Position numbers and translations under genes: made by a program | Shown: positions 1 through 8,806 of the stretch, one piece after another | Layout of the letters: every line of letters begins with the position of its first letter | How positions within the stretch are numbered: the first letter of the stretch is position 1 | The notes under the pieces: model-generated | Databases searched by the model: none | Seen by the model: the letters and a program-made list of their open reading frames with translations, nothing else | What the model was told of the DNA's origin: nothing | NCBI RefSeq assembly: GCF_001748085.1 | Contig: NZ_BBZK01000004.1 | Span: forward strand, 372,001 to 436,000 | Direction: 5' to 3' | Length of the DNA stretch: 64,000 nucleotides | DNA from: Streptomyces sp. TP-A0874 | Lineage (GTDB): Bacteria; Actinomycetota; Actinomycetes; Streptomycetales; Streptomycetaceae

Positions 1-707
1 GTGACGGCGAGGGTGTGTGTGCCCAGCAGGGCCGCTGAGGGAAGCGCGGCCCGCAGCCCTTCGGAGGCCGTCACTCCGCGACCGGCGCGTCCTCGATCCC
101 CCGGCGGCCGACTGGTGCTCGCGGTGTTGTCCGGGCCGCTCGGCCCGCTGTGGTCGGGTCGGCGGCGCGCGCCGTCCGCCGGGGGTCCGACGGTGGCTGT
201 CGCGGTGGCGCCGAGAAGGAGGTCGAGGCTCCGGGCAGCGGCCATCGCAGCCGGTCCGGCGGCGGTCCGTTTGAGCACCAGGTCGTAGGCCCAGACCGTT
301 CCGGCGAGCACGGTGGCGGTGGCCAGGGCGGGGCGGCCCGCGGCGGCGGCCAGCCCCAGGCCGGCGGTGGTCAGCCCGGCTGCCGCGGCGAGCGCGGCCC
401 CGGGGCGGATCCGGCCGGAGGGCAGCGGCCGGTGCGGGCGTTCGACGGCGTCGAGGTGGCGGTCGGCCCAGTCGTTGAGCACCATTCCGGCCTCGTACAG
501 GCACAGTGAGGCGCCGACGGCGAGCGCTGTGCCGCGGTTGGGGCGGGCTCCGGAGGCCACGGCACCGGCGACGGCGTCGCCGGGGACGGTGAGAACGGCC
601 GAGATCCGCAGGAGTTCGGCCCAGGCGGCGCGCCGGTGGGCCGGTCGCGGGGGCGGCTGTCCGAGGGGGTCGGTGGGCGCGGGGTTCCGGGGTCGCCGCG
701 GGCTCAT
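1..707 (-). CDS. UbiA-family (SCO3242-type) prenyltransferase, 3' end cut by window
   Basis: Translation of the minus strand from the ATG at 707 gives an open frame that runs off the left edge (about 235 residues visible). It shows the UbiA prenyl-diphosphate site NDWADRHLDA at residues 78-87, followed by RPLPSG, and hydrophobic segments typical of this multi-pass membrane family. UbiA enzymes transfer a prenyl group to an aromatic or polar acceptor; the acceptor here is unknown. The ATG overlaps the stop of the upstream inositol-phosphate-synthase-like gene (ATGA), so the two are translationally coupled. From memory, the same pair occurs as SCO3242/SCO3243 in S. coelicolor and in Ebo-type clusters, so further related genes may lie beyond the edge. 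Confidence 0.85.
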   Translation of the reverse strand, partial: MSPRRPRNPAPTDPLGQPPPRPAHRRAAWAELLRISAVLTVPGDAVAGAVASGARPNRGTALAVGASLCLYEAGMVLNDWADRHLDAVERPHRPLPSGRIRPGAALAAAAGLTTAGLGLAAAAGRPALATATVLAGTVWAYDLVLKRTAAGPAAMAAARSLDLLLGATATATVGPPADGARRRPDHSGPSGPDNTASTSRPPGDRGRAGRGVTASEGLRAALPSAALLGTHTLAV

Positions 708-1969
708 CGGTCCTCCTCCGGGACGGCGTCGGCCTCCGGCTTCGCCGCCCGCAGCCGGTCGGCGAAGCCGCACAGCGCCTGCCACTGCTCGGCCAGGGCG
801 GCGGGACCACCGTCCGGGTCCTTGAAGTAGAAGCCGAGGTCGGGTCGGGGGCCGCTGAGCCCGGCGCTGTGCGCGGCGGCGGCCAGCCGGGCGAGGTCGA
901 GGACCAGAGGGGCCGCGAGTGCGGAGTCGCAGCCCTGCCAGATGGTCTGGAGGATCATGCGGGAGCCGAGGAACCCGTCGAAGGCCACGTGGTCCCAGGC
1001 GGTCTTCCACTCCCCCATCGCCGGAACGTCGTCGATGTGGACCACGCCCTGGGGCTCGGTGGGCAGGGCGTCGGAGAGTACCCGGGCCTTGCCGGCGTTC
1101 TTCGCGGCGGCGGCGGACGGATCCGCCAGCGCGGCCCCGTCCCCGCCGCCGAGGAGGTTGGTGCCGGACCAGGCCCGTACGTCCAGGGCCCGCTGGGCGA
1201 ACATCGGCGCCAGCACGGAACGCAGCAGTGTCTGGCCGGTCTTGCCGTCCCGCCCCGCGTAGGGCAGTCCGGAGCCGAGCGCGGCCTCGGTCAGCCGCGG
1301 GTGGTGCAGACCGGTGTTCGGCGTGAAGTTGACGTACGGGCATCCCGCCCGGAGCGCTGCGGCGGCGTACAGGGAGCTGGGCGGCAGCCGGTGCTCGTCT
1401 TCGGAGGTGGGTTCGGTGGAGGCGAGGTTGACGACCACCGCCCGCTCCAGGCGGTGATCGGTGAGGAACTCCCCGAGGTCGGTGGCGAAGGCGTCGATCA
1501 GCTCCTGCTCGCTCCGGCGGTCGCCGGGCTGCGGCCCCCCGGGGCGGACGGCGGCGTCGGCCGCGGCCAGGTCGGCGTTGACCGCGGCGGGCAGTCCGGG
1601 CGGCAGCACTCCGCCGACGGCCAGCGCCTCGGCCCGCTTCGGCAGGGGGCAGGTGGCGATGTCGTGACCGCCGAACACCAGCCGGTCCAACGGCGGCAGG
1701 CCACAGCCGGCGAACGGCTCGGTCTCGGTGACCAGGCCGGTCGGCGGGTGCAGCCCGGCCGCGAGGGCGGCGGCCCCGGCGACGACGGTGGTGGCGACGG
1801 AGCCGCGAGCCCCGATGAGCCAGACCCCGGTCCGCGGACGCTGGTCGGTGGCGCTGCTCGGGCCGGTTGGCGCGGCGGGCGGACGGCCGGTGTTCCCGCC
1901 CGGCGTGTTCGCCCTCCCGGGGGCCGCCGCCGATGCGGGTCGGCCGGGATCGGATGGGGTACTGGTCAC
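704..1969 (-). CDS. myo-inositol-1-phosphate synthase family protein (SCO3243-like)
   Basis: 421 residues. An NAD-binding Rossmann motif (WLIGARGSVATTVV) lies near residues 50-63. Family blocks follow: NFTPNTGLHHP, GRDGKTGQTLLRSVLAPMF and WSGTNLLGGGDG. The GKTG...K segment corresponds to the catalytic core of inositol-phosphate synthases, which turn glucose-6-phosphate into inositol-1-phosphate. This is the secondary-metabolism-type paralogue that accompanies UbiA prenyltransferases, so the true product may differ. GTG 1969 was chosen because GGGAGG lies just upstream; the open frame continues further upstream but that part is Pro/Gly-rich with no homology. It is coupled to the UbiA gene by an ATGA overlap. 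Confidence 0.85.
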   Translation of the reverse strand: MTSTPSDPGRPASAAAPGRANTPGGNTGRPPAAPTGPSSATDQRPRTGVWLIGARGSVATTVVAGAAALAAGLHPPTGLVTETEPFAGCGLPPLDRLVFGGHDIATCPLPKRAEALAVGGVLPPGLPAAVNADLAAADAAVRPGGPQPGDRRSEQELIDAFATDLGEFLTDHRLERAVVVNLASTEPTSEDEHRLPPSSLYAAAALRAGCPYVNFTPNTGLHHPRLTEAALGSGLPYAGRDGKTGQTLLRSVLAPMFAQRALDVRAWSGTNLLGGGDGAALADPSAAAAKNAGKARVLSDALPTEPQGVVHIDDVPAMGEWKTAWDHVAFDGFLGSRMILQTIWQGCDSALAAPLVLDLARLAAAAHSAGLSGPRPDLGFYFKDPDGGPAALAEQWQALCGFADRLRAAKPEADAVPEEDR

Positions 1970-2217
1970 TGCCGTCCTCCCTGGTGCCAGAGGTGTGTTC
2001 CACGTGCGGTGGTGCGGGACGAGCGACTTGCCGCCGGTGCGCTCCGGCCGGTGGTCGAAGGAGCTGGGGCGGACGATGGTGTGCCGGGGCGTTGAGCCGT
2101 CGCCCCGGTGGGCGGGGGCTTGGGCCGGCGGCGGGGGTGCTCGGCGTCCACCCCCGCCGCCGGAGCCGGCGGCGGTTCCCCTCGAGCCGCCACCGGCCAC
2201 CGGGACGAGTTCGGGGG

Positions 2218-3579
2218 CTACCTCCCGCTCTCGGCCGGCAGTTCCTTGAGTCTGATGTCGCGGAAGGACACCTCGTCCCCCTCACCGTGGTTCTGGATGC
2301 CGATGTGCCCGTCGGTGAGGCCGCGCTCCGGATCGGTGTTGGTGAAGTCGTTGATCTGCGTCCCGTTGAGGAAGACCCGGAGCCGCTCGCCCTCGACACG
2401 TATCTCGTAGGTGTTCCACTCCCCCGGCGGGTTGAGTACGGCGTCCCGGGCAGCCAGGTCGGCGGACTGGAAGCCGTAGACGGCCCCGGTGGTCCGTTCC
2501 GGCACGTCGGTGGCGTCGATCTGCACCTCGTAGCCGTGGTCCACCGCCGACTGCGGGTCGTCCGAGGGCGGGAAGCCAACGAAGACCCCGGAGTTGTCGT
2601 CGCCGGCCATCCGCCAGTCGAGTTTGAGGGAGTACGCCGCCGGGGCCGGCTCCCGGTGCCAGAGCAGGCCCATGCCGCCGACGGAGGTGAGGGTGGCGTC
2701 GTCCAGTCTGAAGTGGCCCGGGCCGGCCTGCTGCCAGCCGTCGGTGCCGGTGCCGTCGAAGAGCGGGGTGTAGCCGTTCTCCGGGCGGGCGTCGGCGTGC
2801 GCCTCCCCGGTCGCGTACCGGATGCCGCCCAGCAGGTGGAGCCGGAACTCCGGCTCGGTGTACGACTCCTTGGTGTGGCCCAGGCCGGTGTAGAACACTC
2901 TGCCGCCCTCGTACTCCTGGCACCAGGCGATCGGGTGGTCCTCGCCCATGCCGCCGCCGCTGTAGGAGCTCTCGTCGAGCACCGCGAGGATCCGGGCCTG
3001 TCCGCGGGGGTTGGTGCGGTAGTCGTACCACTCGTCGGTCCGCTCCCAGACGGTGCCCAGGTGGGCGGTGGCGGGATGGGCCCGGTCCCGCACCTCGATG
3101 GCGGCCGGCTGGATCTCCGGGTGGCTCTGGAAGTAGGCCCCGACCAGCCCACCGTAGAAGGGCCAGTCGTACTCGGTGTCGGCGGCGGCGTGCACCCCGA
3201 CGTAGCCGCCGCCCCGCCGGATGTACTCCTCGAAGGCGGCCTGCTGGCGCTCGTCGAGGACGTCGCCGGTCGTGGAGAGGAAGACGACCGCGTCGTACCC
3301 GGCGAGGTTCTCGGCGGTGAAGGCGGTGGCGTCCTCGGTGGCGTACACGCCGAAGCCGTGTTCCGCACCGAGTTCGCCGATGGCCGCGATGCCGTCCGGG
3401 ATGGAGTCATGGCGGAAGCCGGCGGTCTTGGAGAAAACCAGTACGTTCTTCTCCTCGGCGGCCGGGCCCCGGTCGGGCCGCGCCGCGGCTCCGGCGGTGC
3501 CGGCTCCGCTGAGTCCGGGCAGCAGCGCCACGGCGGCCGCCAGTCCCAGCGTGGTCCGTCTGCTGATGCCGTTGTTCAC
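2218..3579 (-). CDS. secreted ThuA-domain + DUF1080 (3-keto-disaccharide hydrolase-like) protein
   Basis: 453 residues starting at GTG 3579 behind AAGGAG. The N-terminus has a twin-arginine motif (SRRTTLG) and a hydrophobic stretch ending AGAAA, so Tat export is likely. A ThuA (trehalose-utilisation, glutamine-amidotransferase-like) domain covers about residues 40-260, with FRHDSIPDG and GVHAAADTEYDWPFYGGLVG. A DUF1080 / 3-keto-disaccharide hydrolase beta-sandwich covers about residues 275-450, with LFDGTGTDGW, DNSGVFVGF and GHIGIQNHG. DUF1080 proteins hydrolyse or bind 3-oxidised glycosides. Next to a secreted sugar dehydrogenase, a Gfo/Idh/MocA enzyme and a sugar isomerase, this suggests oxidative glycoside degradation. 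Confidence 0.88.
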   Translation of the reverse strand: MNNGISRRTTLGLAAAVALLPGLSGAGTAGAAARPDRGPAAEEKNVLVFSKTAGFRHDSIPDGIAAIGELGAEHGFGVYATEDATAFTAENLAGYDAVVFLSTTGDVLDERQQAAFEEYIRRGGGYVGVHAAADTEYDWPFYGGLVGAYFQSHPEIQPAAIEVRDRAHPATAHLGTVWERTDEWYDYRTNPRGQARILAVLDESSYSGGGMGEDHPIAWCQEYEGGRVFYTGLGHTKESYTEPEFRLHLLGGIRYATGEAHADARPENGYTPLFDGTGTDGWQQAGPGHFRLDDATLTSVGGMGLLWHREPAPAAYSLKLDWRMAGDDNSGVFVGFPPSDDPQSAVDHGYEVQIDATDVPERTTGAVYGFQSADLAARDAVLNPPGEWNTYEIRVEGERLRVFLNGTQINDFTNTDPERGLTDGHIGIQNHGEGDEVSFRDIRLKELPAESGR

Positions 3580-3671
3580 GCTCGCTCCTTCGCAGGCCCC
3601 GGGCTGGTGGCGACCCGGGTCCGGGTGGGGGTGTCGTGGGCACGGTCCTACGGTGTCGGCCGGGCGTGGGG

Positions 3672-3707
3672 CCGGTGGGTCCGGGACGGTCGTCCCGGAC
3701 CCACCGG
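3672..3707 (-). terminator. strong hairpin between GSDH and ThuA genes
   Basis: A perfect 17-base inverted repeat (arms 3672-3688 and 3691-3707) around a 2-nt centre sits in the 136-bp gap between two co-oriented genes. It has no T-run, as usual in actinomycetes. It probably ends or attenuates transcription coming from the dehydrogenase gene. Confidence 0.7.
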
Positions 3708-3715
3708 GCCTCCGG

Positions 3716-6184
3716 TCAGCCGGTGGTGAAGGTGAAGTCGTCCACCTCGTAGAGGGCCCCGTCACCCCCCTTGAAGACCAGGAAGACGGTGGTGGTCTCA
3801 GACGGCGCGCCGTCGAGTCCGGCGGTCACCTCCTGGTAGGTCTCCCAACCTCCGGTGACGGGCACCTCGGTGCTGCCGAGGAGCTCGCCGTCGGGCGCTC
3901 CGGTGCGCACCTCCAGGGTGCCGCCGGCCCCGTCGGAGGCCACCCGGGCGCTCAACGAGACGGCGTCCGCCAAGTGGTACGGCTCGAAGGAGATCCAGTC
4001 GCCGTCGTGGATGTCGGTGACCACCCTGCCGCCCTGGGCGCCGGCCCGGGCGGTGGTCCCGACGCCGTGGCTGTCGCCGTAGTGCTCGGCCTGCCGGTGC
4101 TTGGGCTGCAGGACGTGCTGGTCGTGGCCGGTCAGCGGCGGCTGCTCACCTCCCCCGCCGTCGGTGTATTCGGCGTCGAAGACACCGAATATGTTGGCGT
4201 TCGGGTCGTGCTCGCTGTCCGCGCTGGTCTTGATGGTCCCGGAGCAGCCGGTGGCGGAGGTCATGGGGTGGCCGTGGCTGTCGTGGCCGAGGACGTACGT
4301 GACCTTGACCCGGTCGCAGTCGATGGTCTCCTCCTCCGGGTCGGTCACCGTCACCTCGAAGGGGACCTCGTCGCCGAAGGTGAACAACTGGCCGTCACCG
4401 GGGAGTTCCAGGGTCACCGTGGGGGCGGTGTTGCCGACGGTGATGTGGACGCTCGCCTTGCCGGAGCGGCCGGTGTCGTCGGTGGCCGTCACGGTCGCGG
4501 TGTAGGTGCCGTTCTCCTGGTAGGTGTGGGTCGGGTCGGCCTCGGAGGCGGTGCCGCCGTCGCCGAAGTCCCAGCTGTAGGTGAGCGGGTCGCCGTCGGC
4601 GTCGCTGCTGCCCGCGGAGGTGAAGTGGACCTCCAGCGGTGCCTGTCCGGAGGTGCGGTCGGCCGCCGCCTCGGCGATCGGCGAGTGGCCGTCGGTGGCG
4701 TTCTCGATGCGGTACAGCGCGGAGTGCTCGTCGCCGCCGAACCAGCCGAGTCCGTAGTCGAGGACGTACAGCGCGCCGTCCGGCCCGAAGGCCATGTCCA
4801 TGACCTGGGTGCCGTCCCACGGGAAGTCGTTGATCGACTCGACGGTGCCGTCCTCGCCCTGCTCGATCCGTTTGATCCACTGCCGGCCGAACTCCCCGGC
4901 GAAGAAGTCGCCGTCGTACTCCTCGGGGAACTTGACCTTGGAGTCGGAGTCCGGGTCGTAGCGGTAGACGGGGCCGCCCATGGGCGACTCCGAGCCGTCC
5001 CCGAACTCGGGCACCGAAGCGCCGTCGTAGGGGATCCAGGCCGGCTGGGCCGGCGGCAGGTCGGTCAGGCCGATGTTGTGGCGGGAAGTGTTCTTCGGCG
5101 CCGCGCAGTCGAAGGGCTCACCGGACGTGCCGGTGGCGAAGTCGTACTCGACGTAGGCGTCGTTGTCACCGGTGCAGAACGGCCAACCGAAGTTGCCGGC
5201 CTCGGTGACGCGGGCGAACTCCACCTGCCCGGCCGGTCCCCGGGCGGGGTCGGCGGCGCCGGCGTCCGGCCCGTAGTCACCGACGTAGACGACGCCGGTC
5301 GGCTTGTCGACGCTCATCCGGAAGGGGTTGCGCAGGCCCATGGCGTAGATCTCCGGCCGGGTCTTCTCGGTGCCGGGAGCGAAGAGGTTGCCCTCGGGGA
5401 TGGTGTACGAGCCGTCTTCGGCCACCTTGATGCGGAGGATCTTGCCGCGGAGGTCGTTCGTGTTGCCGGCCGAGCGTCGGGCGTCGAAGGCCGGGTTGCG
5501 GCCCTCCCGGTCGTCGATGGGCGTGAAGCCGTCCGAGGCGAAGGGGTTGGAGTCGTCGCCGGTGGAGAGGTAGAGGTTGCCGTCGGCGTCGAAGTCGATG
5601 TCCCCGCCGACGTGGCAGCAGGTGCCCCGGGAGGCCGGCACGTCGAGCACCTTCCTCTCGCTCGCGGTGTCCAGCCGGCCGTCCTCGTCGAGCACGAAGC
5701 GGGAGAGGCGGTTGACCCCGTCGAACGGCTCGAAGTCGCTCGCCTCACCGTCCTCGGGGGCGTCGCCCTCGGGGGTGTCGAGCGGTGGCGCGTAGTAGAG
5801 GTATATCGCCCGGTTCTCGGCGAAGTCGGGGTCGACTCCGACGCCCTGGAGGCCCTCCTCGTCGTGTGAGTAGACCTCGATCTCGCCGGAGAGCATGGTG
5901 TCGCCGGACTCGTCGGTCAGCCGCAGGGTGCCGTCGCGGGAGGTGTGCAGCACCGAGCGGTCCGGGAGCACGGCCAGCGTCATGGGTTCGCCGGTCTCCT
6001 CCGCACCCTTGGCCAGGGTCACCTGCTGGAAGTCGGCTGCGGACGTGTTCGTCGCGGAGCGCTGCCCGGGCGCGGGGGCGGCCGCGCTGGAGGTCGGGGC
6101 GGTCAGCGCCAGGGTCGCGCCGACGAGCAGGGAGCTCATCAGCAGCGCGGAGCTCTTGCGGAGTCTGGGCCGTTTCCTGTGCAC
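3716..6184 (-). CDS. secreted PQQ-type glucose/sorbosone dehydrogenase with PKD and CBM6 modules
   Basis: 822 residues from GTG 6184 (GGAGGAC just upstream). A signal peptide with basic start HRKRPRLRK and a hydrophobic core ends at about AAAP. A GSDH six-bladed propeller spans about residues 45-480 (LQGVGVDP, LYLSTGDDSNP, LRGKILRI, YAMGLRNPFRMS). It is followed by a PKD domain (YSWDFGDGGTASEADPTHTY), an Ig-like Pro/Thr/Gly segment, and a C-terminal CBM6-type carbohydrate-binding module (about residues 715-822, DGDWISFEPYHL). Proteins of this layout are extracellular sugar oxidoreductases that use PQQ or a related cofactor. The CBM suggests attachment to polysaccharide. No PQQ synthesis genes are in the window. 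Confidence 0.88.
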   Translation of the reverse strand: MHRKRPRLRKSSALLMSSLLVGATLALTAPTSSAAAPAPGQRSATNTSAADFQQVTLAKGAEETGEPMTLAVLPDRSVLHTSRDGTLRLTDESGDTMLSGEIEVYSHDEEGLQGVGVDPDFAENRAIYLYYAPPLDTPEGDAPEDGEASDFEPFDGVNRLSRFVLDEDGRLDTASERKVLDVPASRGTCCHVGGDIDFDADGNLYLSTGDDSNPFASDGFTPIDDREGRNPAFDARRSAGNTNDLRGKILRIKVAEDGSYTIPEGNLFAPGTEKTRPEIYAMGLRNPFRMSVDKPTGVVYVGDYGPDAGAADPARGPAGQVEFARVTEAGNFGWPFCTGDNDAYVEYDFATGTSGEPFDCAAPKNTSRHNIGLTDLPPAQPAWIPYDGASVPEFGDGSESPMGGPVYRYDPDSDSKVKFPEEYDGDFFAGEFGRQWIKRIEQGEDGTVESINDFPWDGTQVMDMAFGPDGALYVLDYGLGWFGGDEHSALYRIENATDGHSPIAEAAADRTSGQAPLEVHFTSAGSSDADGDPLTYSWDFGDGGTASEADPTHTYQENGTYTATVTATDDTGRSGKASVHITVGNTAPTVTLELPGDGQLFTFGDEVPFEVTVTDPEEETIDCDRVKVTYVLGHDSHGHPMTSATGCSGTIKTSADSEHDPNANIFGVFDAEYTDGGGGEQPPLTGHDQHVLQPKHRQAEHYGDSHGVGTTARAGAQGGRVVTDIHDGDWISFEPYHLADAVSLSARVASDGAGGTLEVRTGAPDGELLGSTEVPVTGGWETYQEVTAGLDGAPSETTTVFLVFKGGDGALYEVDDFTFTTG

Positions 6185-6522
6185 GAAGTCCTCCGGAGGG
6201 ATGACGTTGTGTGACAGGCGCGCGCCGTCGCGCCGGGAACCAGCTCGGCCGGTGGGGCGGGGGCCGGGTGGTGGCGGTGGGCCGATGGGGGGATCAGGCC
6301 GTTGCTCGGTGGGGGGTGTGGGCGGGTGGTTCGGTGGGAGTGCCGAAACGCTGGGCGCCGGTTTCCTCCATGGACGGTAGCCGCCTTCGTCCTGTTCGGA
6401 AACCCCGTTGACATACTGCCGGACGGCTTCTTCCTGCCGATGGACAAAGCCTTTCCAGAGCAGGCCGGACCGGCCCGGCGGCACCTTCCGGGTGGCCGGG
6501 CCGGGCGCCCGTCGCCGGGGGG
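6185..6522. other. 338-bp non-coding gap upstream of the GSDH gene
   Basis: No credible gene is seen on either strand. The stretch 6360-6460 is clearly less GC-rich than its surroundings and probably holds the promoter of the minus-strand dehydrogenase gene, but no convincing -10/-35 pair could be assigned. Confidence 0.4.
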
Positions 6523-7527
6523 TCAGTCGGAGTTGCCGAAAGCGGCGTCGAAGGAGGCGGACGGAGGCTCGAAGTCGTACTGTTTCAGGGCCCGTAGCGC
6601 CTCCGGAGCCCCCTGCAGGCGGTCCATCCCGGCGTCCTCCCACTCGACGGAGACCGGACCGTCGTAGCCGATGGAGCGGAGCATCCGGAAGACGTCCTCC
6701 CAGGGCACGTCACCGTGGCCGGCGGAGACGAAGTCCCAACCGCGCCGCGGGTCCCCCCAGGGCAGGTGGGAGCCGAGCCGGCCGTTGCGCCCGTCCAGCC
6801 GTTTGCGGGCCTCCTTGCAGTCGACGTGGTAGATGCGGTCCCGGAAGTCCCAGAGGAAGCCGACCGGGTCGAGGTCCTGCCAGACGAAGTGGCTGGGGTC
6901 GAAGTTGAGCCCGAAGGCCGCTCGGTGGCCGACCGCCTCCAGGGCGCGCTGGGTGGTCCAGTAGTCGTAGGCGATCTCGCTGGGGTGCACCTCGTGGGCG
7001 AAGCGCACGCCCTCTGCGTCGAAGACGTCGAGGATCGGGTTCCAGCGGTCCGCGAAGTCCTGGTAGCCCCGCTCGACCATCTGCGGCGGGACCGGCGGGA
7101 ACATCGCCACCAGGTGCCAGATGGAGGAGCCGGTGAAACCGATGACGGTGCGCACCCCGAAGGCGGCTGCGGCCCGGGCGGTGTCGGCCATCTCGGCGGC
7201 GGCCCGCTGCCGCACCCCCTCGGGGTCGCCGTCGCCCCAGATCCTTGCGGGGACGATGGCCTGGTGGCGTTCGTCGATGGGCGAGTCGCAGACGGCCTGC
7301 CCGACGAGGTGGTTGGAGATCGCCCAGCAGCGCAGTCCGTACCGGTCCAGCAGCTCTCTGCGCCCCTGGAGGTATCCGGGCTCCTTCAGCGCGCGGTCCA
7401 CTTCGAAGTGGTCGCCCCAGCAGGCGAGTTCCAGGCCGTCGTAGCCGAACTCCCGGGCCAGTCGGCAGACCTCCTCCAGGGGGAGGTCCGCCCACTGGCC
7501 GGTGAAGAGGGTGAAGGGTCTGGGCAC
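6523..7527 (-). CDS. sugar phosphate isomerase/epimerase family protein (AP-endonuclease-2 TIM barrel)
   Basis: 334 residues, GTG start with AGGAGG upstream. A xylose-isomerase-like TIM barrel covers the whole length: [18 protein letters not shown] at the N-terminus, then [34 protein letters not shown] and VSVEWED. The Glu, Asp, His and second Glu of these blocks match the divalent-metal ligands of the family. Members isomerise or epimerise sugars, dehydrate inosose, or eliminate 3-keto glycosides. It lies 9 bp after the Gfo/Idh/MocA gene, so the two most likely act in sequence on the same imported sugar. Confidence 0.88.
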   Translation of the reverse strand: MPRPFTLFTGQWADLPLEEVCRLAREFGYDGLELACWGDHFEVDRALKEPGYLQGRRELLDRYGLRCWAISNHLVGQAVCDSPIDERHQAIVPARIWGDGDPEGVRQRAAAEMADTARAAAAFGVRTVIGFTGSSIWHLVAMFPPVPPQMVERGYQDFADRWNPILDVFDAEGVRFAHEVHPSEIAYDYWTTQRALEAVGHRAAFGLNFDPSHFVWQDLDPVGFLWDFRDRIYHVDCKEARKRLDGRNGRLGSHLPWGDPRRGWDFVSAGHGDVPWEDVFRMLRSIGYDGPVSVEWEDAGMDRLQGAPEALRALKQYDFEPPSASFDAAFGNSD

Positions 7528-7536
7528 GGGAGCCTC

Positions 7537-8754
7537 CTAGCTCAGCGCGGGGGTGAGGGGCGGTACGGGGGTGTAGACCGCATCCCGCCCGGCGCTCTCC
7601 TCGACCGCCGCGAGGACCCGCTGCACCTGGAGCCCGTCGGCGAAGGAGGGCGCCGGGTCGGTACCGGCGGCGATGGCGTGCACCAGGTCGCGGGCCTGGT
7701 GGACGAAGGTGTGTTCGTAGCCGAGACCGTGGCCGGGCGGCCACCACGCCTCCAGGTAGGGGTGCTCCGGCTCGGTGACCAGGATCCGGCGGAAACCGGC
7801 CGAGCCGGCCGGTTCGGTGTGGTCGTGGAAGGAGAGCTCGTTGAGCCGTTCCAGGTCGAAGGCGAGTGAGCCGTGCTCGCCGTTCAGCTCCAGGCGCAGC
7901 GAGTTCTTCCGCCCGGCCGCCACCCTGGTGACCTCGAAGGAGGCGAGCGCCCCGGAGGCCAGGCGGCCGGTGAAGAGCGCGGCGTCGTCCACGGTCACCG
8001 GCCCGCGCCCGGATGCCCCGGAGGCCGCCGACAGGCCGCTGCTCTCGCCCGCCGGCAGCGGCCGTTCCCGGACGAAGGTCTCGGTCAGCGCCGAGACGCC
8101 GACCAGCACCTCCCCCGCCAGGTACTGCGCCAGATCGATGATGTGCGCCCCGAGGTCACCGAGCGCGCCGGAGCCGGCGTGTTCCCGCCGCAGCCGCCAG
8201 ACCAGCGGGAACTCCGGGTCGACGATCCAGTCCTGGAGGTAGGTGACACGCACGTGCCGCAGCGCGCCGAGCCGCCCCTCCGCCACCATGGAACGGGCCA
8301 GCGCCATGGCCGGGGTACGGCGGTAGTTGAACCCGACCATAGCCAGTTGCCCGCGGAGCCGGGCGGCCCGGGCCGCCGTCGCCATCGCCTCCGCCTCGGC
8401 CACCGTGTTCGCCAGGGGCTTCTCGCAGAGCACGTGTTTGCCTGCCTCCAACGCGGCGATGGCGATCTCCGCGTGGCTGTCCCCCGGGGTGCAGATGTCG
8501 ACCAGTTGTACGTCGTCCCGGGCGATGAGGGCGCGCCAGTCGGTCTCGGCCGCCGCCCACCCCAGACGGTGTGCCGCCGCGGAGACCGCCGTCCGGTCGC
8601 GCCCGCAGACCGCGGCCATCACCGGATCCATCGGCAGATCGAACACCCGGCCGACGGTGCGCCAGCCCTGGGAGTGCGCGGCGCCCATGAAGGCGTATCC
8701 GACCATGCCCACGCCCAGGGCGGGCTTGTCGTTCTCGAACTCGCGGTCATCCAT
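7537..8754 (-). CDS. Gfo/Idh/MocA family NAD(P)-dependent oxidoreductase
   Basis: 405 residues. The N-terminal Rossmann fold has VGMVGYAFMGAAHSQGW at about residues 15-31, and the family hallmark CEKPLANT follows at about residues 110-117. The C-terminal alpha/beta domain has the dehydrogenase block GALGDLGAHIIDLAQYL (about 215-231) with the conserved Asp and His. Such enzymes oxidise inositols, glucosides or other pyranoses, often at C3. The ATG follows AGGAGGTCCC. It sits between the ABC-importer binding protein and the sugar isomerase, in the same direction. Confidence 0.9.
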   Translation of the reverse strand: MDDREFENDKPALGVGMVGYAFMGAAHSQGWRTVGRVFDLPMDPVMAAVCGRDRTAVSAAAHRLGWAAAETDWRALIARDDVQLVDICTPGDSHAEIAIAALEAGKHVLCEKPLANTVAEAEAMATAARAARLRGQLAMVGFNYRRTPAMALARSMVAEGRLGALRHVRVTYLQDWIVDPEFPLVWRLRREHAGSGALGDLGAHIIDLAQYLAGEVLVGVSALTETFVRERPLPAGESSGLSAASGASGRGPVTVDDAALFTGRLASGALASFEVTRVAAGRKNSLRLELNGEHGSLAFDLERLNELSFHDHTEPAGSAGFRRILVTEPEHPYLEAWWPPGHGLGYEHTFVHQARDLVHAIAAGTDPAPSFADGLQVQRVLAAVEESAGRDAVYTPVPPLTPALS

Positions 8755-8806
8755 GGGACCTCCTACTGATCGTCGACACGCGGTGATTCCGGCGGGCGGA
8801 GCCCGG

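Noticed and set aside
1867..5869. Long plus-strand open frames opposite the ThuA and GSDH genes
   Set aside because: They are Val/Gly/Arg-rich mirror frames of well-supported minus-strand genes, as expected in high-GC DNA, with no family motifs.
6408..6413. A perfect TTGACA on the plus strand
   Set aside because: No TANNNT follows at 16-19 bp and it points into the antisense of genes; likely chance.
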